Under the pieces are notes generated by a model that did no database searches, was not told the origin of the DNA, and saw nothing but the letters and a program-made list of their open reading frames with translations. Positions 27,057-36,004 of a DNA stretch of 64,000 bases are shown here, in pieces (the stretch's first letter is position 1; each line of letters starts with the position of its first letter). Made by a program: the position numbers and the translations under genes. The stretch is from Thalassospira profundimaris (GTDB taxonomy: Bacteria > Pseudomonadota > Alphaproteobacteria > Rhodospirillales > Thalassospiraceae): positions 1-64,000 of the forward strand of contig NZ_JPWI01000011.1 of the NCBI RefSeq assembly GCF_003326795.1, given 5' to 3'.

Positions 27057-27716
27057 ATGAGTGACGAAAAGCTGGTGCTGGCCCTGCCAAAGGGGCGCAT
27101 TCTTGACGAGGTGATGCCACTGGTCCGATCCGCAGGGATCGAGCCGGAAGCGGCATTCGATGATCCGAAATCCCGTGCGCTTCGGTTTTCCACCAATCAT
27201 CCGCATATCGATATCATTCGTGTGCGCAGCTTTGACGTTGCAACCTTTGTTGCCTTTGGTGCCGCCCATATCGGGGTTTGCGGCAACGATGTCCTGATGG
27301 AATTTGATTATCCTGACATCTATGCACCGCTTGATCTGAATATCGGGCATTGTCGGATTGCTGTTGCCGAGCCGGCAGACATGGTTGACGGTGATGATCC
27401 GTCGCGCTGGTCGCATGTCCGGGTTGCTACCAAGTATCCGCATATTACACGCACGCATTTCGCAGCCCGCGGTGTACAGGCAGAATGCATCAAGCTCAAT
27501 GGCGCGATGGAACTCGCCCCTACACTCGGACTTTGCCGTCGTATCGTTGATCTTGTATCGACCGGAAGTACCCTTAAGGCCAATGGCCTGCGCGAGATTG
27601 AACATATTGCAGATGTGACATCGCGTTTGGTGGTGAACCGTGCGGCCCTTAAGACCCGCCCGACCGATATTCAGCCCTGGATCGACCGTTTCTCCGAGGT
27701 AGTAAATGCCGCTTAA
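27057..27716 (+). CDS. hisG: ATP phosphoribosyltransferase, short form
   Basis: First step of histidine synthesis (ATP plus PRPP). 219 aa, which is the short HisG lacking the C-terminal regulatory domain. Seen: [26 protein letters not shown], and the PRPP loop [14 protein letters not shown]. The short form normally needs HisZ for activity and feedback by histidine; hisZ is not in this window. It overlaps hisD by 11 bases. Confidence 0.97.
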   Translation: MSDEKLVLALPKGRILDEVMPLVRSAGIEPEAAFDDPKSRALRFSTNHPHIDIIRVRSFDVATFVAFGAAHIGVCGNDVLMEFDYPDIYAPLDLNIGHCRIAVAEPADMVDGDDPSRWSHVRVATKYPHITRTHFAARGVQAECIKLNGAMELAPTLGLCRRIVDLVSTGSTLKANGLREIEHIADVTSRLVVNRAALKTRPTDIQPWIDRFSEVVNAA

Positions 27717-29001
27717 TCTTTCCATTACCGACGCCAGCTTTGAAGAAGACTTCGTCAAGCTGCTGGGCATGAAACGCGAATCGGATGCCGATGTTGATGC
27801 GGCCGTTGCCGACATCATCGCCGATGTTCGCACGCGTGGTGATGAAGCCGTTTGTGACTATACCAACCGGTTCGACCGCCTCAATGTCGATGCAAAGGGC
27901 ATGGTCGTCACGAAGGACGAAGTCGACGCTGCGATCGCAAATATTGAAACTGACCTGCTGGACTCGCTCAAGCTTGCGGCAGAGCGTATTGGTGCCTATC
28001 ACGCCAAACAGATGCCTGCTGATGAACGCTATACGGACGAAACCGGGGTTGAGCTTGGCTGGCGCTGGCGGGCAGTTTCGGCGGCGGGTCTTTATGTTCC
28101 CGGTGGTCTTGCATCCTATCCTTCATCAGTTCTGATGAATGCGATTCCGGCAAAGGTTGCTGGCGTTCAGCGCCTTGTCATGGTGGTGCCGACCCCGGAC
28201 AACAAAATGAACCCGCTTGTTCTGGCCGCAGCCCGTATTGCTGGCGTTGATGAAATCTATCGTATCGGTGGTGCGCAAGCGATTGCAGCACTCGCCTATG
28301 GCACGGAAACCATCAAGCCGGTCGACAAGATCGTTGGTCCGGGCAATGCCTTTGTTGCCGCAGCCAAGCGTCGCGTTTTCGGTCAGGTCGGTATTGATAT
28401 GATTGCCGGTCCGTCCGAAATCCTCGTGGTGGCGGATGGCAGCAATGATCCGAGCTGGGTAGCAGCTGATCTTCTGTCGCAGGCCGAGCATGACCCGGTT
28501 GCACAGTCGATTTTAATCACTGATGACGCCGAGTTTGCCGGTCGTGTGCAGCAGGCTATTGATAAACATCTTGAAACATTGCCGCGTGCCGAAATCGCAG
28601 GCGCAAGCTGGCGCGACTTTGGTGCAATTGTCTTGGTGGAAAATCTGTCGCAGGCTCCGGCCCTTGTGGATCGGATCGCCCCGGAACATCTGGAACTGGC
28701 GGTGGATGACCCGGAGGCACTGGCTGAACACATTCATCATGCAGGTGCGATCTTCCTGGGGCGCTACACGCCAGAAGCCATTGGTGACTATGTCGCCGGG
28801 CCGAACCACGTTCTGCCAACTGCCCGTTCGGCGCGGTTTTCTTCCGGTCTCGGGGTTCTGGACTTCGTCAAGCGTTCCTCGCTGATCAAGTGTACACCGG
28901 AAAGCCTTGCCAAAATCGGGCCAGCGGCAATTGCACTGGCTGAAAGCGAAGGCCTGCAGGCACATGGACTTTCTGTAGCGATCCGGTCAAACCAGATGTA
29001 A
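27706..29001 (+). CDS. hisD: Histidinol dehydrogenase
   Basis: Last two steps of histidine synthesis, histidinol to histidine with two NAD+. 431 aa. Seen: [44 protein letters not shown], the zinc-site QAEHDP and the catalytic APEHLEL plus GPNHVLPT. Complete. Translationally coupled to hisG. Confidence 0.98.
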   Translation: MPLNLSITDASFEEDFVKLLGMKRESDADVDAAVADIIADVRTRGDEAVCDYTNRFDRLNVDAKGMVVTKDEVDAAIANIETDLLDSLKLAAERIGAYHAKQMPADERYTDETGVELGWRWRAVSAAGLYVPGGLASYPSSVLMNAIPAKVAGVQRLVMVVPTPDNKMNPLVLAAARIAGVDEIYRIGGAQAIAALAYGTETIKPVDKIVGPGNAFVAAAKRRVFGQVGIDMIAGPSEILVVADGSNDPSWVAADLLSQAEHDPVAQSILITDDAEFAGRVQQAIDKHLETLPRAEIAGASWRDFGAIVLVENLSQAPALVDRIAPEHLELAVDDPEALAEHIHHAGAIFLGRYTPEAIGDYVAGPNHVLPTARSARFSSGLGVLDFVKRSSLIKCTPESLAKIGPAAIALAESEGLQAHGLSVAIRSNQM

Positions 29002-29044
29002 GCTGTTGCAGTGCAGCGCGTGAGGGGACCGCAGGGAGAAAGCC

Positions 29045-29521
29045 ATGGCTTCAAATCAGTGTATCGCCGGTATTTATCTTGACGAAAAATACAAGGTGCG
29101 TCGCCGTCCCGAGGTGGAGCACGAGCAGGCGGTTGCGATCTATGACCTGCTTGAAGAAAATCACTTCGAACCTGCTGGCGGGTTCGAAGGTCCGTATTCC
29201 GTGCATATGCGCATTGAAGAAAATCGCATCTATATGGATGTGCGAGGCGATGATGACAGCGAAAATCTGACCACCATCCCTGTTCCCTTGTCGCCGTTTC
29301 GCCGGATCGTCAAAGATTACTTCATGATCTGCGAAAGCTATTATGACGCGATTAAAAAGGCGAGTGCGGCCCAGATTGAAACTATCGATATGGCGCGCCG
29401 CGGCCTTCATAACGAAGGGTCCGAACAGCTTCGTGAGCTTCTGAGCGATAAGGTGACGATTGATGAAAATACGGCACGTCGCCTTTTTACGCTGATTTGT
29501 GTCCTTCACATCCGGGGTTAA
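29045..29521 (+). CDS. UPF0262 family protein
   Basis: 158 aa. Begins with ASNQCIAGIYLDE and holds ALHIRG-like C-terminal VLHIRG; this matches the UPF0262 family, which is almost confined to alphaproteobacteria and has no known function. GGAG ribosome site. Followed 6 bases later by a phosphatase-like gene, a pairing that is common in the class. Confidence 0.9.
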   Translation: MASNQCIAGIYLDEKYKVRRRPEVEHEQAVAIYDLLEENHFEPAGGFEGPYSVHMRIEENRIYMDVRGDDDSENLTTIPVPLSPFRRIVKDYFMICESYYDAIKKASAAQIETIDMARRGLHNEGSEQLRELLSDKVTIDENTARRLFTLICVLHIRG

Positions 29522-29527
29522 GGCGAA

Positions 29528-29974
29528 GTGGCAGAAGAACTTCCCGGCTCGGTTCTTTTTGCCTGCAGTTACAATGCCGTTCGTTCCGTGATGGCGGCTG
29601 CACTGATGCGGCACTATCACGGAACCCGTATATATGTTGAAAGTTGTGGCGTACGTGCAGGTGACGTTGACGGTTTTGCTATCGCTGTGATGGACGAAAT
29701 CGGGCTGGATATCTCAAGCTATAAGTCAAAGACATTCGATCAGCTTGAAGACGGGTTCTTTGATCTGATCATTACCATGTCACCTGAAGCCCAGCACCGT
29801 GCGGTGGAAATGACCCGCACAATGGCCTGTGACGTTGAATTCTGGAATACCTTTGATGCCACCATGATCGAAGGATCGCGCGAGGTGCGGCTGGAAGCCT
29901 ATCGTCAGGTACGTGATCAGATCAAAAAGCGCATCCTTGACCGTTTTCCGGTTGGGCCTGCGCCCAAGGTCTAG
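29528..29974 (+). CDS. Low-molecular-weight protein-tyrosine-phosphatase-like protein
   Basis: 148 aa, GTG start with AAGGCG upstream. P-loop CSYNAVRS (Cys-x5-Arg, Cys near residue 13) of the LMW phosphatase/arsenate reductase fold. The C(X)5R catalytic core is present, but the second cysteine of classic LMW-PTPs (CxxNxCRS) is valine here, and no DP loop like that of true LMW-PTPs is obvious near the C-terminus. Natural substrate unknown. Overlaps the convergent acetyltransferase by 4 bases. Confidence 0.85.
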   Translation: MAEELPGSVLFACSYNAVRSVMAAALMRHYHGTRIYVESCGVRAGDVDGFAIAVMDEIGLDISSYKSKTFDQLEDGFFDLIITMSPEAQHRAVEMTRTMACDVEFWNTFDATMIEGSREVRLEAYRQVRDQIKKRILDRFPVGPAPKV

Positions 29975-30474
29975 GACTGATCCTGCTCGGCGCCAAGCGC
30001 GGCAAAGGCCGTTCCGTCGAGAACAAAGATACGTTCATCATCGGCATGGCGCATCCCGATCTTCTCATAGAAACGCTGGCCGCCAATATTTTCCGCATCA
30101 ACCGACAGCCGGATATAGGTTTTACCGGTCTCGTGCGCGCGCTTGGCAACCGCGACGACCAGTTTGCGGGCAAATCCGCCTCCACGATGCGACGGTGCGA
30201 CGTAAAGATCCTGAATATAAAGGCCCGCTTGCCCGCGGAAGGTTGAATAGCTTGGGAAATACAGGCACACGGCCACGGGCTTGTCATTTTCCAGGGCGAT
30301 CAGTGCTTCAAAGGCCGGGTTCTCGCCAAAGCCGTCACGCGCAAGGTCATCCGGGTTGCTTTTGAACTTGTCTTCGCATCCTGTCGCCTTGGCGATTTCA
30401 AGCAGCATGGCGTGGATTGCCGGGGCATCGGTTTCGCGGGCAAGGCGGATAACGGGATCATTTTCGAGCGACAT
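29971..30474 (-). CDS. GNAT-family N-acetyltransferase
   Basis: 167 aa from the ATG at 30474 (MSLENDPVIRLARETDAPA), with AAGGAAG upstream. Acetyl-CoA binding motif is seen as YVAPSHRGGGFARKLVVAVAKRA (R/QxxGxG/A) and a C-terminal GGQRFYEKIGM typical of GNATs. Substrate cannot be told. Convergent with the phosphatase-like gene. Confidence 0.88.
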   Translation of the reverse strand: MSLENDPVIRLARETDAPAIHAMLLEIAKATGCEDKFKSNPDDLARDGFGENPAFEALIALENDKPVAVCLYFPSYSTFRGQAGLYIQDLYVAPSHRGGGFARKLVVAVAKRAHETGKTYIRLSVDAENIGGQRFYEKIGMRHADDERIFVLDGTAFAALGAEQDQS

Positions 30475-30725
30475 GAAATGGACTTCCTTTGGGCGAGGCG
30501 TGCTGTTTTGCAAACATACGGTGCTTTGTTTGGCCGTTAAAGGATCAATCATGTGCAATCATTGCGGTGTTGCTGCTATTTTGCCGGAGCTTGCTCTTGC
30601 CATGTCTGTGCCGCAGTGCAGGGGCGCTGTGCCCCGCGTGTGAAAGGACTTGACCTTTTGCCCGGTTCAGAGCAGTTTGCGGCCCACCGGTATTTTGATA
30701 TTGCAATACGAAAGCTAGGAGTCAC

Positions 30726-30944
30726 ATGGCTAAAGAAGACGTTATCGAGTTTCAGGGCACTGTCGTTGAACTTCTGCCCAATGCGATGTTTCGCGTGAAG
30801 CTGGACAATGACCACGAAATCCTTGCTCACACTTCGGGCAAAATGCGCAAGAACCGTATTCGTGTTCTCGCAGGGGACCGTGTCAGCGTTGAAATGACCC
30901 CTTATGACCTGACCAAAGGTCGTATCACCTTCCGTTTCAAGTAA
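30726..30944 (+). CDS. infA: Translation initiation factor IF-1
   Basis: 72 aa, S1/OB-fold. Start [21 protein letters not shown] and centre [29 protein letters not shown] match IF-1. Binds the 30S A site during initiation. AGGAG ribosome site. The 250 bases upstream have no supported gene; GGGGC-GCTGT-GCCCC near 30623 is a small hairpin in the presumed 5' UTR. Confidence 0.98.
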   Translation: MAKEDVIEFQGTVVELLPNAMFRVKLDNDHEILAHTSGKMRKNRIRVLAGDRVSVEMTPYDLTKGRITFRFK

Positions 30945-31091
30945 TCTGAAACCAGTTCCAGCGCAAATTGACCTTGTCTGGCGTGCGGTTTACCCTTGCG
31001 CCCGGGGTCACTTGTTGCTGCTGACGGGACAGATGTGACATCCTCACATTTCTGTTCCCATGGTGAAGATCCGATACTCGGGAGCCACGTC

Positions 31092-31673
31092 TTGTCGAAA
31101 CTGATACTGGCATCTGCATCGCCGCGCCGTCTTGAGCTGCTTGCGCAGATCGGAATTGTGCCAGATCAGGTTGCTCCGGCTGATATCGATGAAACGCCCA
31201 AGGCAGACGAAAGTCCACGCCGACTTGCGTTACGCCTTGCCGAAGAAAAAGCCCGTGCCGTTGCAGCCGTCAATGGTGGGGCTTTTGTGCTTGCTGCCGA
31301 CACTGTTGTTGCCTGTGGGCAACGTGCGCTGGGCAAGGCAGAAGACGAGACTGAGGCACGAAAATTTCTGACATTGTTGTCAGGCCGCCGGCATCGCGTA
31401 TATGGCGGTATGTGCCTCATTGCACCGGATGGAACTGAACGGTCGCGTGTGATCGAAACACAGGTCAAATTCAGAACTCTGGGTGCCGAAGACCTTGATC
31501 GCTATCTGGCGCATGATGAATGGAAGGGCAAGGCAGGTGCCTATGCCATCCAGGGCCATGCAGCCACCTTTGTTAAGGCGATTTCCGGGTCTTACTCGAA
31601 TGTCGTGGGACTGTCGCTTTGTGAAGTGGACGGTTTGCTGCGCGGTCTTGGCTATCACTCAAAAGAGGTCTGA
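31092..31673 (+). CDS. maf: Maf-type nucleotide pyrophosphatase
   Basis: 193 aa with a TTG start at 31092, supported by GGGAG 8 bases upstream and by the family N-terminus SKLILASASPRRLELL. Maf proteins hydrolyse non-canonical nucleoside triphosphates such as dTTP/UTP analogues or m7GTP, and affect septation when overexpressed. Seen: ASASPRR, GADTVV-like LAADTVVACGQ, and WKGKAGAYAIQG. Followed by the RNase G gene after 2 bases. Confidence 0.93.
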   Translation: MSKLILASASPRRLELLAQIGIVPDQVAPADIDETPKADESPRRLALRLAEEKARAVAAVNGGAFVLAADTVVACGQRALGKAEDETEARKFLTLLSGRRHRVYGGMCLIAPDGTERSRVIETQVKFRTLGAEDLDRYLAHDEWKGKAGAYAIQGHAATFVKAISGSYSNVVGLSLCEVDGLLRGLGYHSKEV

Positions 31674-31675
31674 GC

Positions 31676-33076
31676 ATGACAGTCGGCGGAAATCATAATG
31701 ACCGCCTGCTGATTGATGCCGTTGCGCTTGAACGCAGGGTTGCCCTGATTGAAGGTGACCGTCTGTCGCGCCTTTGGATCGACCGTGGCGGACCAGCGCG
31801 TTTTGATATCCATCTTGGACGTGTTTCAAAAGTTTTGCCGGAAATGGCGGGCGCGATGGTTGCGCTTGACGGCATTGATGATGGTTTGCTTCCCTTTGAC
31901 CGATATGACGGGCCGTTGCATGAGGGACAATGGGTTCTGGTGCAGATTTCCCGTCTCGGATTTGAAGATAAAGGCGTCAAGCTGACCGGCAAGATCGCGA
32001 TCGAAGGTGTCGGGATGATCCTGCGCCCCGGTGGCAAGCTGATCGAACTTCCCAGAAAATTGAAAGACCCGGAACAACGTGCAGAGCTGCTTGGTGCGAT
32101 CAGGTCCCTGCAAGCCGATGACGACGGTATCATGTTGCGATCTACTGCCCTTGACTGGGACAAGGATGCGATTGCCGGGGAATATCGTCTGTTAAAGTCA
32201 CACTGGCAAAATGCCAAATCGGCCTTGGCTGATCCGCGAAAGCCGTTGCTGGTTTTCAAGGCGCAATCCGAACTTGATCAGATGATCGAGCGTCGTCTGA
32301 TGGCTGGCCAGATTTGCATTGTTGACGGTGTCGACGAATTCGTGCGCCTGCGCGGGATTTTAACGGCACATGCGAAGTCCGATGAACATTTGCACCGCCA
32401 TACCGGAACACGTCTGTTGTTTGATGAGCAGGATGTTGAAGTTCAGATTGCCGATGCACTTGGCATCCGGGTTGATCTTGCCGGTGGGGGCTGGATTGCA
32501 ATCGATCAGGCAACGGCACTTTGCGCTATTGATGTGAATGCAGCCGGGGCCGATTCCGGTCGGGACAGTGAAACCCGGGCAATTGACCTCAACTTGCGCG
32601 CGGCTACCGAAATCGTTCATCAGATACGGTTGCGTAATATTGGCGGCCTTGTTGTTCTTGATCCGTTGCGCATGAAATCGCGCGCCGGACGTGATAAATT
32701 TGACGCAGCAATCAAAGCGGCCTTTGGGCCTGAACTCGATGGTGCGGTTCAGATCGGTGGCTTTACCCGTTTGGGACTCTATGAGTTCAGCCGTCAGCGG
32801 GCTGGCGAATCGCTTGCGGCAAGCGTCCTGCTAAAACAGGATCAGGATCCGCTTAATGGTGTTTCTGCGCTCAATTCTGTTCTGCGTAATGTTATTGCCC
32901 AGTCCCGAAACGGGGTGGTGGGGACCGTTGATCTGTATGTCGCGACCAACCTTGCGTCACAGCTTGCAGGTAATGGTAAGGCGATCCAGATAATGAGCAA
33001 GGCGTTCGGGGCTGCCCCGCGCATAGTGGCTGATCCCGCTCTTGGAAGTGATGAATACCGGTTGGAAAAGAACTAG
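31676..33076 (+). CDS. Ribonuclease E/G family protein without zinc-link motif
   Basis: 466 aa. Has the catalytic half: RLVVLDPLRM-type VVLDPLRM and AIDVN with both metal-binding aspartates, LNLRAATEIVHQIRLRNIGG, and FTRLGLYEFSRQR. The S1-like N-terminal part is present but weakly conserved. The CPxC zinc-link that joins dimers in RNase E and G is not present downstream of FSRQR. Probably a ribonuclease, but perhaps not the main RNase E. Operon infA-maf-this-yacG is common in alphaproteobacteria. Confidence 0.85.
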   Translation: MTVGGNHNDRLLIDAVALERRVALIEGDRLSRLWIDRGGPARFDIHLGRVSKVLPEMAGAMVALDGIDDGLLPFDRYDGPLHEGQWVLVQISRLGFEDKGVKLTGKIAIEGVGMILRPGGKLIELPRKLKDPEQRAELLGAIRSLQADDDGIMLRSTALDWDKDAIAGEYRLLKSHWQNAKSALADPRKPLLVFKAQSELDQMIERRLMAGQICIVDGVDEFVRLRGILTAHAKSDEHLHRHTGTRLLFDEQDVEVQIADALGIRVDLAGGGWIAIDQATALCAIDVNAAGADSGRDSETRAIDLNLRAATEIVHQIRLRNIGGLVVLDPLRMKSRAGRDKFDAAIKAAFGPELDGAVQIGGFTRLGLYEFSRQRAGESLAASVLLKQDQDPLNGVSALNSVLRNVIAQSRNGVVGTVDLYVATNLASQLAGNGKAIQIMSKAFGAAPRIVADPALGSDEYRLEKN

Positions 33077-33077
33077 A

Positions 33078-33278
33078 ATGACCCGAGAAAATTCAACGAA
33101 AACAGTCAGCTCTGACTGCGTGGTTTGTGGCAAGCCGGCAGAGGAAAAATACAAGCCTTTCTGCTCGAAACGGTGCGCAGATCGCGACCTTGGCAAGTGG
33201 TTGAATGAAAGCTATGCAATTCCCGCGACCGAGCCGCCAGAGTATCTGGAAGACCTTGAAGATGAAGAAGAATTTTAA
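33078..33278 (+). CDS. yacG: DNA gyrase inhibitor YacG-like zinc-finger protein
   Basis: 66 aa. Four-cysteine zinc finger CVVCGKPAEEKYKPFCSKRC (CxxC then CxxxC) followed by ADRDLGKWLNESYAIP, the YacG signature. The family binds GyrB and inhibits gyrase in E. coli. Starts 1 base after the previous stop. Acidic tail EDEEEF. Confidence 0.93.
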   Translation: MTRENSTKTVSSDCVVCGKPAEEKYKPFCSKRCADRDLGKWLNESYAIPATEPPEYLEDLEDEEEF

Positions 33279-33303
33279 TCGTAAAAAAAATGCGATTTGA
33301 GGC

Positions 33304-33332
33304 TGGACAAGCCCCAAAGGAGTTTGTATAAC
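33304..33332 (+). promoter_or_regulatory. Sigma70-type promoter of tRNA-Phe
   Basis: TGGACA (33304-33309) and TATAAC (33327-33332) with a 17-base spacer, 50 bases before tRNA-Phe. Two hairpins follow: CGTTCC/GGAACG (33339-33354) and CTCCG/CGGAG (33355-33368), likely in the 5' leader removed by processing. Confidence 0.55.
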
Positions 33333-33381
33333 CCCGCTCGTTCCGCAGGGAACGCTCCGGAAACGGAGAGAAAGAAAAGAT

Positions 33382-33457
33382 GCCCAGGTAGCTCAGTTGG
33401 TAGAGCAGTGGACTGAAAATCCGCGTGTCGGTGGTTCGAATCCGCCCCTGGGCACCA
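33382..33457 (+). tRNA. tRNA-Phe(GAA)
   Basis: 76 bases: acceptor GCCCAGG/CCTGGGC, anticodon loop CTGAAAA (GAA), T-loop TTCGAAT, encoded CCA. Confidence 0.98.
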
Positions 33458-33470
33458 TCTTTCGGTAGCC

Positions 33471-33502
33471 AAAAAAGCCCGGCCTTATGGCCGGGTTTTT
33501 TG
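33471..33502 (+). terminator. Rho-independent terminator of tRNA-Phe
   Basis: GCCCGGCC-TTAT-GGCCGGG with AAAAAA before and TTTTTT after, which also allows use on the minus strand by the convergent lipoprotein gene. Confidence 0.92.
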
Positions 33503-33514
33503 TTTCTTGGCCCC

Positions 33515-34534
33515 TCAGGCCTCTGTTTCAGGAAGCCAGAGCGTGAAGTCGACAGCCTTGTCGTCCTGATCAGTTCCTTCGCCCGTCAGGTTGCGTTGGC
33601 GATCAAGGGTAAAGGTTCCTGATGCGAAATCCCCCTTGTCGCAATTTGCGAACCATGTGCCTTCAGCCGGGCTGTCATATTTGCTGACACTAAGCTGCAT
33701 TTTGCAATTTGCGCTATTGGGGCCAACGAACTCCATGGTCCCGCCATAGTCCTTGAGATCGATTTTGGTCTCAAGGTACTCGTCAGAGAAACCGCTACCC
33801 CATGTGATCGCAAAGGTCCGGTCATATTTGCCCTTGCGCGCTGTTGCCCAGTCGCTGTCTTCAAATGACGGGGACGAAGTGGATGCCGACGTTTTACGCG
33901 CCGGGCATTGCGGGGTAGGAAGGGCTGCGACTGTTGCCGCATAGGCGTCGCGATCATTGACCAGACTGATGCCCTGAATCAGTTTATTGATGTTGAGTTC
34001 CGGCTCGCCGCAATAAAAGACACTGACGACGGCATCAATGCCGCCATGATCATTGTCATAGATTTTCTGTCCCCGCGTCGCGCGGAAACCGAACTTGGCA
34101 ACCTTGCAGTCCGAAATACTTCCGATATTGGCGTCGGCATAATATCCGACAGCGCGTCCATTATCGTTTGAGGTGACAGGAAAGGCTTTGAGGATTTCAA
34201 TGTTGTTTTTGGCAAATTCCTGACGGAATTGTTCCTCGTCCTTGAGTTTTTGTTCGGTCTGCTGCGTAAACCATACATCAAATGTATAGGCGCTGGTCAC
34301 GATGCCTTTACCGCATTCCAGTTCCCATTTTTCATTCTGGACCTGACCGTTGTTGCGATCATTCTGTTCAAGCTTGGTGACCGGAATGTTGGAAATGGTC
34401 GGTATATTGAAGCGTGATTTACCAACCGGTTGTTCCCGCCATTCCGAGAAGGAATAATCTCTCGTTGTCTGACAGCCAGCCAGTAAAAGTGTTGTCCCCA
34501 TAACGGCAAAGCCGAGAAGTTTATTGGTTTTCAT
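33515..34534 (-). CDS. Putative lipoprotein next to the secretion locus
   Basis: 339 aa from the ATG at 34534 with GAGGG 7 bases upstream. Signal peptide MKTNKLLGFAVMGTTLLLAGC with a lipobox LLAGC, so predicted lipoprotein. The mature part has two regions joined by a Ser/Thr linker near the middle (SASTSSPSF). No known domain recognised. Third in the minus-strand group behind the two-partner-secretion transporter and the repeat protein, but separated by 126 bases with a hairpin, so its link with them is uncertain. Confidence 0.75.
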   Translation of the reverse strand: MKTNKLLGFAVMGTTLLLAGCQTTRDYSFSEWREQPVGKSRFNIPTISNIPVTKLEQNDRNNGQVQNEKWELECGKGIVTSAYTFDVWFTQQTEQKLKDEEQFRQEFAKNNIEILKAFPVTSNDNGRAVGYYADANIGSISDCKVAKFGFRATRGQKIYDNDHGGIDAVVSVFYCGEPELNINKLIQGISLVNDRDAYAATVAALPTPQCPARKTSASTSSPSFEDSDWATARKGKYDRTFAITWGSGFSDEYLETKIDLKDYGGTMEFVGPNSANCKMQLSVSKYDSPAEGTWFANCDKGDFASGTFTLDRQRNLTGEGTDQDDKAVDFTLWLPETEA

Positions 34535-34606
34535 TGTTACCCTCTTGTTTAAGTGTCCCAAGGGCAGCATAGCGGCGTTCAGCATTGCTGAAACCTGCGC
34601 AAAGGG

Positions 34607-34629
34607 ATGGGTGGGTAAGTTCCACCCAT
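34607..34629. repeat. 8-bp inverted repeat between repeat protein and lipoprotein genes
   Basis: ATGGGTGG (34607-34614) and CCACCCAT (34622-34629) with a 7-base loop. Could separate the two minus-strand transcripts; no T-run follows it on that strand. Confidence 0.4.
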
Positions 34630-34660
34630 ACTTTCAGAGGGTTAAGTATAGTGCGACCTG

Positions 34661-35974
34661 TCAGTCAAATCGCGGCAAGGCGATTCCGATGACAGTGTGG
34701 TTCAGGTTTGTCGACACTGGTTGCACTTCTTGCGGGGGCGACAACCGGAAACGAGCAACATCACTCGCCGTCAGTTGGAATATATCTGTTCCCTGCTGCT
34801 GTGGCGGTTGCTGTTGTGACGGTGGTGTTTGACCCCCGGCATTGGCTGGCGGCTTTGCGCCAGGATTGTTCGGGCCCGGTTTGTTCGGGCGATTCGCTGA
34901 CGGACTCTGGTTCGATCCCTGAGCGGGAATCTGGAATGAAACCTGATTGTTTGCCACAGCCAAACCCGGCGGGCCCTGCGTAACAGGTTGCGGTATGGCC
35001 GGAGGTTTCGCCTGTGGAATAGGCTTGGGACCCTGCGCGGTGGCCTGATGTGGAACAGCATTTGGAATGGCCATGGGCTGCGGCGTGGCTTGCGGTATCG
35101 CCTGCGGGATCATGGTCGGGCCCTGTGATGCGGCTTGCTGAGGCACCGCGTTTGGTACAGCGTTTGGAATGGTCATGGGCTGTGGCGTGGCTTGGGGTAT
35201 CGCCTGCGGGATCATGGTCGGGCCCTGTGATGCGGCTTGCTGAGGCACCGCGTTTGGCACGGCATTTGGAATGGCCATGGGCTGCGGCGTGGTTTGCGTT
35301 ATCGCCTGCGGCTTTTGCTTTGACGGATAGGTTGGGTGCTGTCCAGTCACGTGATGTGGTTTTGCCAATGGTGCGGTGTTGGTCAGCGACTGGGCGGTTG
35401 GGACCGCAGGCCCCCCGCTGTTGGGAGGTGTTGGTCCGGTGGTGGGGGTGACGCCCGTTGCAGTGCCGGTCGTTGTCGTGACGGTCCCGCCCTGAAAAGC
35501 CGCATTTGAATTTGCATGCAGATATGCATTCCCGTTGGGATGTGCATGGGTGTGCGCACTGCCATGACCGGGATTTGTGCCAACCGTGATGATGATCGTT
35601 TGACTTTGCAGGGTTTCTGCAAGTTGGGGGGCATCTGATTCAATGTAAACCGGTGCGATGTCCACTTGCGGCGGTATTGCTGGCGACAATGCTGCGCCGG
35701 TTGTAACAATCGACTGTGCGCCCCCCAGTCCCTGATCAATTGCTGCTGGTTTTGGGCTATGTCTCGCGAAATCGACTGATGATGTCGGATGGCTATAGAT
35801 TGCTGAGTTCAGCTTGCTCTTTTTGACCGTGGTGGTTGAACTTGAATAGGCCGCGCTATTGACTTTGGACTTCTTGGTCTGGGCATCGGCCCAAGTCGGA
35901 GGCAGCAAAAATATCGCCGTCAGACAACTGGCGACGGAGAGGCGTTGCGCGATGCGTGTTTTCAAAGAGGTCAT
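34661..35974 (-). CDS. Secreted proline/glutamine-rich repeat protein, candidate TPS partner
   Basis: 437 aa. Signal peptide (AQRLSVASCLTAIFLLPPTWADA, cleavage near ADA-QT). Then a Ser/Thr-rich part, and from about residue 228 to 345 a Pro/Gln/Ala-rich repeat whose unit is 34 aa (TPQPMAIPNAVPNAVPQQAA, then SQGPTMIPQAIPQA): two nearly identical units and a degraded third. The C-terminal 90 aa are also low complexity. No filamentous-haemagglutinin TPS domain, beta-helix repeats or known domain seen. Starts 30 bases after the ShlB-type transporter, so it is probably cotranscribed with it; being its substrate is inference. Confidence 0.65.
   Translation of the reverse strand: MTSLKTRIAQRLSVASCLTAIFLLPPTWADAQTKKSKVNSAAYSSSTTTVKKSKLNSAIYSHPTSSVDFARHSPKPAAIDQGLGGAQSIVTTGAALSPAIPPQVDIAPVYIESDAPQLAETLQSQTIIITVGTNPGHGSAHTHAHPNGNAYLHANSNAAFQGGTVTTTTGTATGVTPTTGPTPPNSGGPAVPTAQSLTNTAPLAKPHHVTGQHPTYPSKQKPQAITQTTPQPMAIPNAVPNAVPQQAASQGPTMIPQAIPQATPQPMTIPNAVPNAVPQQAASQGPTMIPQAIPQATPQPMAIPNAVPHQATAQGPKPIPQAKPPAIPQPVTQGPPGLAVANNQVSFQIPAQGSNQSPSANRPNKPGPNNPGAKPPANAGGQTPPSQQQPPQQQGTDIFQLTASDVARFRLSPPQEVQPVSTNLNHTVIGIALPRFD
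35050..35290 (-). repeat. 102-bp tandem DNA repeats inside the repeat protein gene
   Basis: A unit of 102 bases occurs at a period of 102 (for example the same CATGGTCGGGCCCTG at 35111 and 35213), encoding 34-aa units. Two near-perfect copies and one partial copy. In-frame, so copy number can change without a frameshift. Confidence 0.85.
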
Positions 35975-36004
35975 GGCGATTATCCTCAGGACGTCGTCAT
36001 CATA

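Noticed and set aside
30551-30643. Small 30-codon frame upstream of infA
   Set aside because: No ribosome site, no conserved features; more likely part of the infA 5' UTR.
35050-35290. CRISPR array or minisatellite outside a gene
   Set aside because: Repeat period is 102 bases, in frame within a secreted protein gene; no unique spacers.
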